NCBI RefSeq assembly: GCF_902498825.1
Contig: NZ_LR701459.1
Location: 2,837,890 to 2,901,889 of the forward strand
Length of the DNA stretch: 64,000 bases
Origin: Rhizobium sp. EC-SD404
Lineage (GTDB): Bacteria > Pseudomonadota > Alphaproteobacteria > Rhizobiales > Rhizobiaceae
Reading direction: 5' to 3'
How positions within the stretch are numbered: position 1 is the stretch's first letter; every line of letters begins with the position of its first letter. Of this stretch, positions 53,706 to 61,620 are shown piece by piece. The notes beneath the pieces are model-generated. The model was not told the origin of the DNA. It did not search any database and saw only the letters and a list, made by a program, of their open reading frames with translations. Made by a program: the position numbers and the translations under genes.

Positions 53706-53734
53706 TCACGAGGTGAAGGGCCAAGGCTTCAGCA

Positions 53735-54433
53735 ATGTCCGAAGATGATATCATCCTGTCCGAACTGGCCGACGACGAACTCGTCCTGCAGATGCACGAC
53801 GACCTCTATGACGGTCTCAAGGAGGAAATCGAAGAAGCGACCCGCATTCTGCTCGACCGCGGCTGGCAGCCCTACGAGGTTCTGACGGAAGCGCTGGTCG
53901 AAGGCATGCGGATCGTCGGCGAAGACTTCCGCGACGGCATCCTGTTCGTGCCGGAAGTACTGCTGTCGGCGAATGCCATGAAATCCGGCATGTTCATTCT
54001 GCGACCCCTCCTTGTCGAGACAGGTGCGCCCAAGCTCGGCAAGATGGTGATCGGCACCGTCAAGGGCGACATCCACGACATCGGCAAGAATCTCGTCGGC
54101 ATGATGATGGAAGGTGCGGGCTTCGACGTAATCGACCTCGGCATCAACAATCCGGTCGAAAACTATCTCGCCGCGATCGAAGAGCACCAGCCGGACATCG
54201 TCGGCATGTCGGCGCTTTTGACGACGACGATGCCCTACATGAAGGTCGTTATCGACACGATGAAGGAAAAGGGCATTCGCGACGACTTTGTCGTTCTCGT
54301 CGGCGGAGCGCCGCTGAACGAGGAGTTCGGCAAGGCTGTCGGGGCCGACGCCTATTGCCGCGATGCGGCCGTGGCTGTCGAAACCGCCAAGGAATACATG
54401 AAGCGCCGCCACAACCAGTCTCAGAGCGCCTGA
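53735..54433 (+). CDS. corrinoid (B12-binding) methyltransferase carrier protein
   Basis: 232-residue methyl carrier of the MtbC/MtgC/MttC type. The N-terminal helical cap domain (residues about 1-95, HDDLYDGLKEEIEEATRILLDRG) is followed by the cobalamin-binding Rossmann domain with the base-off ligand motif GDIHDIGKNLVG (DxHxxG; His at about 112), then GMSALLTTTM and VGGAPLNEEFGKAVGADAY. Receives methyl from the MttB-like enzyme and passes it to the methyl-H4folate enzyme at 56782. First gene of the plus-strand cluster. It has no Arg/Gly tail. Confidence 0.93.
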   Translation: MSEDDIILSELADDELVLQMHDDLYDGLKEEIEEATRILLDRGWQPYEVLTEALVEGMRIVGEDFRDGILFVPEVLLSANAMKSGMFILRPLLVETGAPKLGKMVIGTVKGDIHDIGKNLVGMMMEGAGFDVIDLGINNPVENYLAAIEEHQPDIVGMSALLTTTMPYMKVVIDTMKEKGIRDDFVVLVGGAPLNEEFGKAVGADAYCRDAAVAVETAKEYMKRRHNQSQSA

Positions 54434-54468
54434 TACGAATTGTCAGCCTGTAGAGCGGGAAATAAAAA

Positions 54469-54496
54469 GGGCCGCACGGTGGAGAGCGGCCCTTGG
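54469..54496 (-). terminator. rho-independent terminator for the entericidin-like gene
   Basis: 9-bp stem AAGGGCCGC/GCGGCCCTT with a 10-base loop; on the minus strand it is followed by TTTATTTCCC. It lies 44 bases past the lipoprotein stop. On the plus strand there is no T-run, so the methyltransferase operon need not be stopped here. Confidence 0.85.
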
Positions 54497-54539
54497 CAGG
54501 CAACGCCGGAAGTATCCGGCAAACGACTATGTCGTTCTA

Positions 54540-54701
54540 TTAGTAAGTGGCTGCAGAATCGACGTCCGTAGCGGCGGCCTGCGTCGCGTCGACCGTGTTT
54601 GCCATGTCTGCACCGGCGCCGCGGATCGTGTTGCCACAGGCGCTGAGCGAAAAGATCGCTACGAGAAGGATGGCTGCGCGGCCAAGTGTTTTGGAAGTCA
54701 T
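54540..54701 (-). CDS. entericidin (EcnA/B)-family small lipoprotein
   Basis: 53-residue lipoprotein. Signal segment MTSKTLGRAAILLVAIFSLS with lipobox LSAC, then the entericidin signature CGNTIRGAGADMANTVDATQ. Entericidins are small outer- or inner-membrane lipoproteins linked to stationary-phase lysis in E. coli; the rhizobial ones are largely unstudied. ATG 54701 has AGGGA ten bases upstream. It lies antisense between the corrinoid-protein gene and the DUF1638 gene, with its own terminator, so it interrupts that cluster on the opposite strand. Confidence 0.8.
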   Translation of the reverse strand: MTSKTLGRAAILLVAIFSLSACGNTIRGAGADMANTVDATQAAATDVDSAATY

Positions 54702-54759
54702 CTTTTCTGTCCCTACTCTCAAAGAGCGCCCCCGGCTGGGGATGCGCGTCGGTTAAGCA

Positions 54760-55398
54760 ATGACGCAGAAACGCATGAAAGCGGAAAAGGTTCAACTGAT
54801 TGCGTGCGGAGCGCTCGCGCGCGAAATTCTCGCGGTCCGCGAGCAAGCGGGGCTGACCCATCTCGACGTCCATTGCCTTCCGGCCATCTGGCACAATCAC
54901 CCGGAAAAGATCGCGCCGGGCGTGAAAGACGCCATCAACAAGGCCCGAGAAGCAGGATTCGAGCACATTTTCGTGGCTTATGCCGATTGCGGAACGGCCG
55001 GTGCCTTGGACAAGGTGCTCGCGGAAGAAAATATCGAGCGGATCGCTGGCCCCCATTGCTACGCATTCTTCGTGGGCAATGCGGCGTTCGAAGCCCGTGG
55101 CGATGAAGACATGACCTCATTTTTCCTGACGGATTTTCTTGCGAGGCAATTCCAGGCATTCGTCATCGAGCCGCTGGCGCTCGATCGCCACCCGGAACTG
55201 CGGGACGCCTATTTCGGTCATTACGAGAAACTCATCTATCTCGCCCAGACCGACGACGCCGCGCTCAACGAAAAAGCCCGCGCGGCCGCCGACCGGCTCG
55301 GGCTTGCCTATGAGCGACGTTTGACGGGCTATGGCGAGCTTTCCGATGCCGTGCTGTCAGCCGGCGCACCACCACAATCGGCGTCACGTCGCATTTGA
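54760..55398 (+). CDS. DUF1638 family protein (methyltransferase cluster)
   Basis: 212-residue protein of the DUF1638 family, which often accompanies corrinoid methyltransferase genes; no biochemical role is established to my knowledge. Recognisable parts are VQLIACGALAREILAVRE, LPAIWHNHPEKIAPGVKDAI, FVAYADCGTAGALDKVL, and AGPHCYAFFVGNAAF. Conserved Cys and His residues in these motifs could bind metal or thiol. It follows the corrinoid protein by 326 bases, the gap holding an antisense lipoprotein gene. Confidence 0.85.
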   Translation: MTQKRMKAEKVQLIACGALAREILAVREQAGLTHLDVHCLPAIWHNHPEKIAPGVKDAINKAREAGFEHIFVAYADCGTAGALDKVLAEENIERIAGPHCYAFFVGNAAFEARGDEDMTSFFLTDFLARQFQAFVIEPLALDRHPELRDAYFGHYEKLIYLAQTDDAALNEKARAAADRLGLAYERRLTGYGELSDAVLSAGAPPQSASRRI

Positions 55399-55471
55399 TC
55401 CATTGCGACGTCGCGGGGCAGCCAGCGGCCCGCACGATTCCCAATCACAGTCACTTTCAAGGAGCATATGC

Positions 55472-55783
55472 ATGGCCGACCGCATCGTCGTCTACTGGCG
55501 CGACATCCCGGCGCAAGTCATCGTGAAAAAGGGCCGCACGGCCGCAAAACGCGAGCTTTCGTTGCGATTTACCGAGGCCATCGACATGTGTGCGATGCGC
55601 TCGGGCGCCCATGGCACGGATGATTATCTTGCCGATTGGCGCAAGGGCGACCCGCAAGCCGTCTCCGACGATCTCGAAGCCGAGGCCGATAAGGCCGTGG
55701 CGGAGCTGGAAGATACATATACGCGGGAGCGGCTGGTCGCTCTCGTCAAAGCAGGCGGTTCGGAAAGCGATACAGCTTCTTGA
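55472..55783 (+). CDS. 'virulence factor' family small protein (function unknown)
   Basis: 103-residue acidic protein beginning MADRIVVYWRDIPAQVIVKK and continuing KRELSLRFTEAIDMCAMRSG and TDDYLADWRKGDP. The family is labelled 'virulence factor' only by distant similarity; the role is unknown and the label should not be read as pathogenic function. A perfect AAGGAG lies seven bases before the ATG, so it is well translated. It sits 73 bases after the DUF1638 gene and 40 bases before the MetF-like gene, in a plus-strand operon. Confidence 0.82.
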   Translation: MADRIVVYWRDIPAQVIVKKGRTAAKRELSLRFTEAIDMCAMRSGAHGTDDYLADWRKGDPQAVSDDLEAEADKAVAELEDTYTRERLVALVKAGGSESDTAS

Positions 55784-55823
55784 AAAGCTGATCGTCCGCA
55801 GCCGCTGGAACATGGAAAGCAGC

Positions 55824-56729
55824 ATGAACGCGGTCATCGGATTGAAGCAGCACCAGAGCACGCATATCGCCGCCTCCATCGAGGTGGCGCCGGCGCAGGC
55901 CATCACCTCCATGGATCTGCCGGGGCTCTTTCCGCATGGCACCCGGGTCTACATCACGGACATCGGGACCGCGACCGACGAGATGGTTGCGGCGGCAAGC
56001 CGCGTCCGTAGTCTCGGCTATGAACCGGTGCCGCATTTTGCCTGCCGGCGCCTGACCACGCGGGCAGCGCTGACCGATCGCGTCGAGCGCTTGTCCCGCG
56101 AAGCCGGCGTCAGAGATGCGCTCATCATCGGCGGTGGGCTTGAGCGCCAGGCGGGCGAGTTTTCATCGACCATGGAAGTTCTCGAAACCGGTCTTTTCGA
56201 CCGCTTCGGCTTCACCGATCTCGGCGTCGCGGGCCATCCTGAAGGCAGTCCCGAGTTCAACGAGGAAGTGGCGCTGCACGCGCTCCGCCTGAAGAAGTCG
56301 TTCGCCGAGCGGACCGGCGCGCGCATGCGCATCGTCACCCAGTTCGGTTTTGACGCTGAACGCTTCATCGACTGGAGCGAGGGACTGCGCATGGAAGGCA
56401 TCGACCTTCCCGTGCATCTCGGTGTCGCCGGGCCTGCCAAGATCACGACGTTGATCAAATACGCTGCGCTTTGCGGCATCGGCAATTCGGTTACGTTCCT
56501 CAAGAAGAACGCGCTTGCGCTGACGGCGCTTGCCACGAGCCACTCGCCCGAAACGGTCGTCGGGCCGATCGAGCGCCATGTTGCCGCCACACCTCATTCC
56601 GCGATCAAGCAGATCCACGTCTTTCCGTTCGGCGGCCTGAAAAAGTCGGCCGAGTGGCTTGAACAACGTGGCTCATGGGATATAAAGACATCTTTATATC
56701 CTTCTATGCCCCTGATTGCGGAACGCTGA
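55824..56729 (+). CDS. methylenetetrahydrofolate reductase-family protein (MetF-like)
   Basis: 301-residue TIM-barrel protein of the MTHFR family. Recognisable parts are ASIEVAPAQAITSMDLPGLF near the N-terminus, PVPHFACRRLTTRAALTDRV, VRDALIIGGGLERQAGEF, and the substrate loop VTQFGFDAERFIDWSEGL. Predicted to interconvert methyl-H4folate and methylene-H4folate, here probably oxidising methyl groups from the corrinoid route. It is divergent from canonical MetF, so NAD(P) or other electron partners are unknown. Two starts (55812 and 55824) are possible. Its last codons overlap an operator palindrome for the following gene. Confidence 0.85.
   Translation: MNAVIGLKQHQSTHIAASIEVAPAQAITSMDLPGLFPHGTRVYITDIGTATDEMVAAASRVRSLGYEPVPHFACRRLTTRAALTDRVERLSREAGVRDALIIGGGLERQAGEFSSTMEVLETGLFDRFGFTDLGVAGHPEGSPEFNEEVALHALRLKKSFAERTGARMRIVTQFGFDAERFIDWSEGLRMEGIDLPVHLGVAGPAKITTLIKYAALCGIGNSVTFLKKNALALTALATSHSPETVVGPIERHVAATPHSAIKQIHVFPFGGLKKSAEWLEQRGSWDIKTSLYPSMPLIAER
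56679..56700. promoter_or_regulatory. palindromic operator, copy 2 (within the end of the MetF-like gene)
   Basis: Perfect inverted repeat with 10-bp arms (GATATAAAGA and its complement) around CA. It contains exactly the 16-base core seen before bmt. It lies inside the last coding bases of the MetF-like gene, 82 bases before the ATG of the next methyltransferase, so that gene probably has its own regulated promoter. Confidence 0.78.
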
Positions 56730-56781
56730 TTCCCCCGCATCTTCGCAAACCAGGCGGCACAGGCCCGACCGAGGAGCTTCC

Positions 56782-57741
56782 ATGTCGCGCACCATCATCG
56801 CATCGGCAACCCGTGAGATCATCATGGGCTTCGACCAGCCCTTCTGCGTGATCGGAGAACGCATCAACCCGACCGGCCGCAAGAAGCTCGCGGCCGAGAT
56901 GGTGGCCGGCAATTTCGAGACGGTCATCAAGGACGCGCTCGAACAGGTCGCGGCCGGCGCCACGATGCTCGACATCAATGCCGGCGTCACCGCGGTCGAT
57001 CCTAACGCGACCGAGCCGGACTTGCTGGTGAAGACCTTGCAGATCGTCCAGGATCTCGTGGACGTGCCCCTCTCTATCGACAGCTCCGTAACGGCTGCAA
57101 TCGAAGCCGGGCTGAAGGTCGCCAAGGGTCGTCCCCTGGTCAATTCCGTGACCGGTGAAGACGAGAAGCTGGAAGCGATCCTGCCGCTGATCAAGAAATA
57201 CGACGTACCGGTCGTTGCGATCTCCAATGACGAGACCGGCATTTCCGAAGATCCGGACGTGCGTTTCGCCGTCGCCAAGAAGATCGTCGAGCGCGCCGCC
57301 GACTATGGCATCAAGCCATACGACATCGTCGTCGATCCGCTGGTCATGCCGATCGGCGCCATGGGCACGGCAGGTCTCCAGGTTTTCAAGCTGGTTCGGC
57401 GTCTGCGCGAAGAGCTCGGCGTCAATACCACGTGCGGGCTTTCCAACGTGTCGTTCGGCCTTCCGCATCGCCACGGCATCAACGCGGCCTTCATTCCCAT
57501 GGTGATCGCGTCCGGCATGACCTCGGCGATCATGAATCCCTGCCGTCCGCAGGAGATGGAAATGGTGCGCGCCGCCAACGTTTTGAACTCCACCGACGCC
57601 AATTGCTACAACTGGATCATGAAGTATCGCGATCACACGCCGTCTGCCGCAGCCGACGCTGCATCGGCCGGCAATACTACGGTCGCGGCTTCGGCCGGCG
57701 GTCGGCGCCGTGGTGGACGCGCAGCTCGCATGGGAAGTTGA
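56782..57741 (+). CDS. methyltetrahydrofolate:corrinoid methyltransferase, Arg/Gly-rich C-terminal tail
   Basis: 319-residue pterin-binding TIM barrel (dihydropteroate-synthase fold) of the MtvA/MtgA/AcsE/MetH-folate-domain group. Motifs: VIGERINPTGRKKLAAEM, MLDINAGVTAVDPNATEPDL, PLSIDSSVTAAIEAGL, NSVTGEDEKLEAILPL, and TCGLSNVSFGLPHRHGINAAF. It should move methyl from the corrinoid protein to tetrahydrofolate. GAGGAG lies five bases before the ATG. The last 14 residues (GGRRRGGRAARMGS) are a basic Arg/Gly tail with no role in the barrel. Confidence 0.92.
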   Translation: MSRTIIASATREIIMGFDQPFCVIGERINPTGRKKLAAEMVAGNFETVIKDALEQVAAGATMLDINAGVTAVDPNATEPDLLVKTLQIVQDLVDVPLSIDSSVTAAIEAGLKVAKGRPLVNSVTGEDEKLEAILPLIKKYDVPVVAISNDETGISEDPDVRFAVAKKIVERAADYGIKPYDIVVDPLVMPIGAMGTAGLQVFKLVRRLREELGVNTTCGLSNVSFGLPHRHGINAAFIPMVIASGMTSAIMNPCRPQEMEMVRAANVLNSTDANCYNWIMKYRDHTPSAAADAASAGNTTVAASAGGRRRGGRAARMGS

Positions 57742-57820
57742 AGCTGTTATTTTGCTCTGGGAGGAGCTTTAACCGCTTTCGGCCATTGTCGATGTGCCAA
57801 GGAAACAGGATCCCTCCCCG

Positions 57821-58192
57821 ATGACGCGCTCTCGCTCACGCAAGACACCAGCAGTTCCGGTCGGTGCCAATGCCGATCTCGCCACGCTTGCGTTCACCGC
57901 ACCGTTCGTCATTGCATCGCGCATGACGGGCATGTGGATGAATATGCTTTCGCCCACGGCTAAGGGCGACCGCGAAAACTCCATGATGGTCAATGAAAAG
58001 GTGCTCGCGGGCTTTGAGAGCATAACGGCGATGAACCTCTCGATTGCCAAGCAGATGACGGATGCCGCGATGGCACCCCTTTCGGGGATGACGCCGCGCC
58101 AATTCGATCCGCAGTTGGTTTTCGCCGCATCGCTTCGGCCCTACGCCCAGCGCGTCACTTCCAACGCGCGGAGACTGAGCAGGAAATCGTGA
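57821..58192 (+). CDS. small phasin-like protein with basic termini (function unknown)
   Basis: 123 residues, no firm family. The middle is amphipathic helix with Ala/Met/Ser-rich pattern (VLAGFESITAMNLSIAKQMT) that loosely resembles phasins; both ends are basic (MTRSRSRKT and NARRLSRKS). A moderately hydrophobic stretch near residues 20-45 could be membrane-associated. Start 57821 has AGGA ten bases upstream; a GTG at 57794 is possible. Its stop overlaps the reactivase start (GTGA), so it is coupled to that gene. Confidence 0.6.
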   Translation: MTRSRSRKTPAVPVGANADLATLAFTAPFVIASRMTGMWMNMLSPTAKGDRENSMMVNEKVLAGFESITAMNLSIAKQMTDAAMAPLSGMTPRQFDPQLVFAASLRPYAQRVTSNARRLSRKS

Positions 58193-60249
58193 ACGCACAC
58201 GCAAAGCCCGACCACCTCGTTCTCTTCATGCCATCCGGCCGTCGCGGGCGCTTTGCGCCCGGTACGCCGGTGCTCGAGGCGGCGCGCGAACTCGGCGTCT
58301 ATGTCGAAAGCGTATGCGGCGGTCGCGGCATTTGTGGTCGTTGCCAGGTGGAGGTCCAGGAGGGCCGTTTCGCCAAGCACGGCATCACCTCCTCCGTCGA
58401 CCACATCTCCGCGTTCTCGCCGAAGGAAGAGCGCTACGCCGAGAAGCGTGACCTCAAGGAAGGCCGCCGCCTCTCCTGTTCCGCGACGATCCAGGGCGAT
58501 CTCGTGGTCGACGTGCCGCAGGACGTGGCCATCAATGCCCAGGTCGTTCGCAAAGATTCCGACGGTCGCGTCATCGAGCGCAATCCGGCGATCCACATGT
58601 GCTATGTCGAGGTCGAAGAGCCGGACATGCACAAGCCGCTCGGCGACCTCGACAGGTTGAAGGTCGCACTGGAGCGCGACTGGGGGATCAAGGATCCCGA
58701 CGTCGACACCCATTTGCTTGCAACCGTCCAGAAGACCCTGCGTGAAGGCAACTGGACCGTCACGGCTGCGATCCACCGTGACCAGCCCACCGATCGACCG
58801 CGCATCATCGCCATCTATCCGGGCCTTAAGAACGAAGCCTACGGCATCGCCTGCGACATCGGCTCGACGACCATCGCGATGCATCTCTCCTCGCTGCTTT
58901 CGGGCCGCACGGTGGCGTCGGCAGGCGCGTCGAACCCGCAGATCCGCTTCGGCGAAGACCTGATGAGCCGTGTCTCCTACGTCATGATGAACCCCGAAGG
59001 TCGGGAAGCGATGACGTCGGCCGTGCGCCAGGCGCTCAACGAACTCATCGACAAGGTCTGCGCGGATGGCGGCATCGAGCGATCCGACATCCTCGATTCG
59101 GTCTTCGTCGGCAATCCGATCATGCACCACCTCTTTCTCGGCATCGACCCGACCGAACTCGGCGGGGCGCCGTTTGCGCTCGCCGTTTCGGGCGCCATCT
59201 CGATGAAGGCCTCCGAGGTCGACCTGCCGATGAATGTCGGCACGCGGGTCTACGTCCTGCCCTGCATCGCCGGCCATGTCGGCGCCGACGCAGCAGCCGC
59301 CACGCTGACCGAAGGCCCCCATCGCCAGGACGAGACCATGCTCCTCGTCGACATCGGCACCAATGCGGAAATCGTGCTCGGCTCTTCGGCTCGCGTCGTT
59401 GCCGCATCGTCGCCCACCGGCCCAGCCTTCGAAGGCGCTGAAATCTCCTGCGGCCAGCGTGCGGCGCCCGGCGCGATCGAGCGCGTCCGCATCGATCCGG
59501 AAACTCTAGAACCGCGCTTCCGTGTCATCGGCATTGACGCATGGTCCAACGAACCGGCCTTCAAGGAGGGTGCAGGAAGCCACAAGATCACCGGCGTCTG
59601 CGGCTCCGGCATCATCGAAGTCATCGCCGAAATGTATCTCGCGGGCATCATCTCCGAAGACGGCGTCATCGACGGCGCGCTCGCCGAGAAGAGCCCGCGC
59701 ATCGTCGAGAACGGCCGGACCTTCTCATACGTGATCCAGGAGGCCGAACCGCGGCTTATGATCACCCAGACCGATGTGCGTGCGATCCAGCTCGCCAAGG
59801 CTGCACTCTATGCTGGCGTAAAGCTCTTGATGGACAAGCTCGCCATCACCGAGGTCGACCGCATCGGGCTTGCCGGCGCGTTCGGCTCGTTCATCGATCC
59901 GAAATACGCGATGGTGCTCGGCCTCGTGCCGGATTGCGATCTGGACAAGGTGAAGGCCGTCGGCAACGCTGCCGGTACCGGTGCTCGCATGGCCCTGCTC
60001 AACCGCGACCATCGCCGCGAGATCGAGCGGACCGTGACGGAGATCGAGAAAATCGAGACCGCGCTCGAGCCCAAGTTCCAGGACCATTTCGTCGCCGCCA
60101 TGGCCTTGCCGAACAAGGTCGACCGCTTCCCGAAACTCAGCGCAGCCGTGACGATGCCACCGCGCAAGACGCTGAGCGACGGCGATGGCGAGGATGGCGC
60201 AAGCCGCCGCCGCGGAGGTCGGGCCGGAGGACGCCGCCCACGCGGGTGA
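58189..60249 (+). CDS. ASKHA-type reductive activator of corrinoid methyltransferases (RACo/RamA-like) with 2Fe-2S domain and Arg/Gly tail
   Basis: 686 residues. N-terminal plant-type 2Fe-2S domain with cysteines in SVCGGRGICGRCQVEVQEG and SCSATI, followed by the ASKHA ATPase domains (GIACDIGSTTIAMHLSS; LLVDIGTNAEIVLG; ITGVCGSGIIEVIAEM; GLAGAFGSFIDPKYAMVLG). Proteins of this kind reduce oxidised Co(II) corrinoids to Co(I) at the cost of ATP, needed because the cluster presumably works in air. GTG start 58189 overlaps the previous stop. The last 15 residues (SRRRGGRAGGRRPRG) are an Arg/Gly tail. Confidence 0.92.
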   Translation: MNAHAKPDHLVLFMPSGRRGRFAPGTPVLEAARELGVYVESVCGGRGICGRCQVEVQEGRFAKHGITSSVDHISAFSPKEERYAEKRDLKEGRRLSCSATIQGDLVVDVPQDVAINAQVVRKDSDGRVIERNPAIHMCYVEVEEPDMHKPLGDLDRLKVALERDWGIKDPDVDTHLLATVQKTLREGNWTVTAAIHRDQPTDRPRIIAIYPGLKNEAYGIACDIGSTTIAMHLSSLLSGRTVASAGASNPQIRFGEDLMSRVSYVMMNPEGREAMTSAVRQALNELIDKVCADGGIERSDILDSVFVGNPIMHHLFLGIDPTELGGAPFALAVSGAISMKASEVDLPMNVGTRVYVLPCIAGHVGADAAAATLTEGPHRQDETMLLVDIGTNAEIVLGSSARVVAASSPTGPAFEGAEISCGQRAAPGAIERVRIDPETLEPRFRVIGIDAWSNEPAFKEGAGSHKITGVCGSGIIEVIAEMYLAGIISEDGVIDGALAEKSPRIVENGRTFSYVIQEAEPRLMITQTDVRAIQLAKAALYAGVKLLMDKLAITEVDRIGLAGAFGSFIDPKYAMVLGLVPDCDLDKVKAVGNAAGTGARMALLNRDHRREIERTVTEIEKIETALEPKFQDHFVAAMALPNKVDRFPKLSAAVTMPPRKTLSDGDGEDGASRRRGGRAGGRRPRG

Positions 60250-60255
60250 CGCGTT

Positions 60256-61149
60256 TCACAGCTTTTCGTTCAGCGTCGCAAGCGTTGCCCGCAGATGGTC
60301 GGCTGCGGCGAGGACCGGGGCTGATGCGTTCGGCGCGACAACCATGATGATGTTGTAGGTGCCGAGTTCCGGCAGCCCGTCCTTGGCACCCAGACAAACC
60401 AGATCGTCAGCCACGAATGACTTCGGCAGCGGCGCGATGGCCAGATCGGCGAGAATTGCGGCGCGTTGGCCGGCGGTGTGCGCACTCATATAGGCGATCC
60501 GGTACTTGCGGCCCTCGCGACTCAGCGCGTCGAGCGCGCGCAGGCGCCAAGCACACCCCTCTTCCCACATGGAAACCGGCAGCGGATCGCGCAAGTGAGC
60601 GGATCCACCGCGCGCACCTGCCCAAACGATGTCTTCGGTCAGTAGCACTTCCGACCCCGCCGGCGTCTGCACGCTCGAGCAGGTCATCAGCGTCAGGTCG
60701 AGCGTGCCGTCGTCGAGCCGCTTCTGCAGATTGACGCTCTGGTCGATGACGACATCGACGGCGATTGCCGGATGGGTTTCGGCAAAGCGCTTCAGCACAT
60801 GGGGCAAGACTCGCTCGCCGTAATCGTCCGGCGAGCCCAGACGGACGACACCCGAGATATCCGGCGCGATGAATTTGGAAACGGCCTCGCGATTGATCGC
60901 CAGCAGCTGCCGCGCATAGCTGAGCAGGATCTCGCCGTCGCCCGTGAGCGTGACGTTGCGCGCATCGCGGATGAACACCGGACGCTTCAGCGTCTCTTCC
61001 AGTTTTTTGATCTGCATGGAGACGGCAGACGGGGTTCGGAAGACCGCATTGGCCGCGCCGGAGAAGCTCTTCGTCTCCGCGATCGCGACGAATGTGCGCA
61101 GGACATCGAGTTCAAGCGTCGGCAGTGGATGGTTCAGTGGAGCGTTCAT
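60256..61149 (-). CDS. LysR-family transcriptional regulator
   Basis: 297-residue LysR protein. N-terminal winged helix LDVLRTFVAIAETKSFSGAANAVFRTPSAVSMQIKKLE and C-terminal periplasmic-binding-like sensor domain (RLGSPDDYGERVLPHVLKRF). ATG 61149 has AAGAGA eight bases upstream. It converges on the reactivase gene (six bases between stops) and is divergent from a DUF1127 gene, an arrangement often seen for LrhA/HexA-type LysR regulators. Ligand unknown; whether it controls the methyltransferase cluster cannot be told from sequence. Confidence 0.88.
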   Translation of the reverse strand: MNAPLNHPLPTLELDVLRTFVAIAETKSFSGAANAVFRTPSAVSMQIKKLEETLKRPVFIRDARNVTLTGDGEILLSYARQLLAINREAVSKFIAPDISGVVRLGSPDDYGERVLPHVLKRFAETHPAIAVDVVIDQSVNLQKRLDDGTLDLTLMTCSSVQTPAGSEVLLTEDIVWAGARGGSAHLRDPLPVSMWEEGCAWRLRALDALSREGRKYRIAYMSAHTAGQRAAILADLAIAPLPKSFVADDLVCLGAKDGLPELGTYNIIMVVAPNASAPVLAAADHLRATLATLNEKL

Positions 61150-61269
61150 GATCAATTTCTCTTCACATAGAGATCACTTCATTTCGATTGATTGAACTCC
61201 AAGCCGCGATCATAGTCAACATCAAGGGTCGCGACCTTTCGAGAATTGAAACCCGAAAGGATCCCAGAA

Positions 61270-61473
61270 ATGGCTTATCATCACCAAAAAGACGCCTTTG
61301 GTGGCGTCTCCGCCTGGATTTCATCCGTCTTCGCCGACATCGGACGCCGGTGGGCGGTCAAGCGAGAGCGAGCCCGTAAGGCTTGGGTTCGGCACGTGAC
61401 AGAGGTGGAGATTTCCCGTCTGCCGCCCGAGGTGCGCAAGGACATCGGCTGGCCGACACGGAACGTCGACTGA
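61270..61473 (+). CDS. DUF1127 small protein
   Basis: 67 residues with the DUF1127 signature RLPPEVRKDIGWP near the C-terminus after a long basic helix (RRWAVKRERARKAWVRHVTE). Arg-rich DUF1127 proteins in rhizobia and Rhodobacter affect RNA turnover and phosphate or carbon metabolism. ATG 61270 follows AAGGA by nine to ten bases; an upstream in-frame ATG at 61246 is less likely. It is divergent from the LysR gene across 120 bases. Confidence 0.8.
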   Translation: MAYHHQKDAFGGVSAWISSVFADIGRRWAVKRERARKAWVRHVTEVEISRLPPEVRKDIGWPTRNVD

Positions 61474-61620
61474 CATGCCGACACGACCAATCCGGGCGCG
61501 CCCAAATTTCAAGGTGCGCCCGCTTCACAGCCATGGAGCGCTATGCCAAATTCTGCGGCGCAACGCCTGATGCGTCGTCGGCAGTCGAGCCGAGGCCGTC
61601 GGCCCCATTGGAATGCCGTC

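Noticed and set aside
55472..55783. Virulence-related function for the 'virulence factor' family gene
   Set aside because: The name comes from distant family labelling; the gene is in a metabolic operon and nothing suggests pathogenicity.
57821..58192. Firm phasin assignment
   Set aside because: Only a loose amphipathic-helix resemblance; no granule or PHB genes in the window. Kept as phasin-like only.
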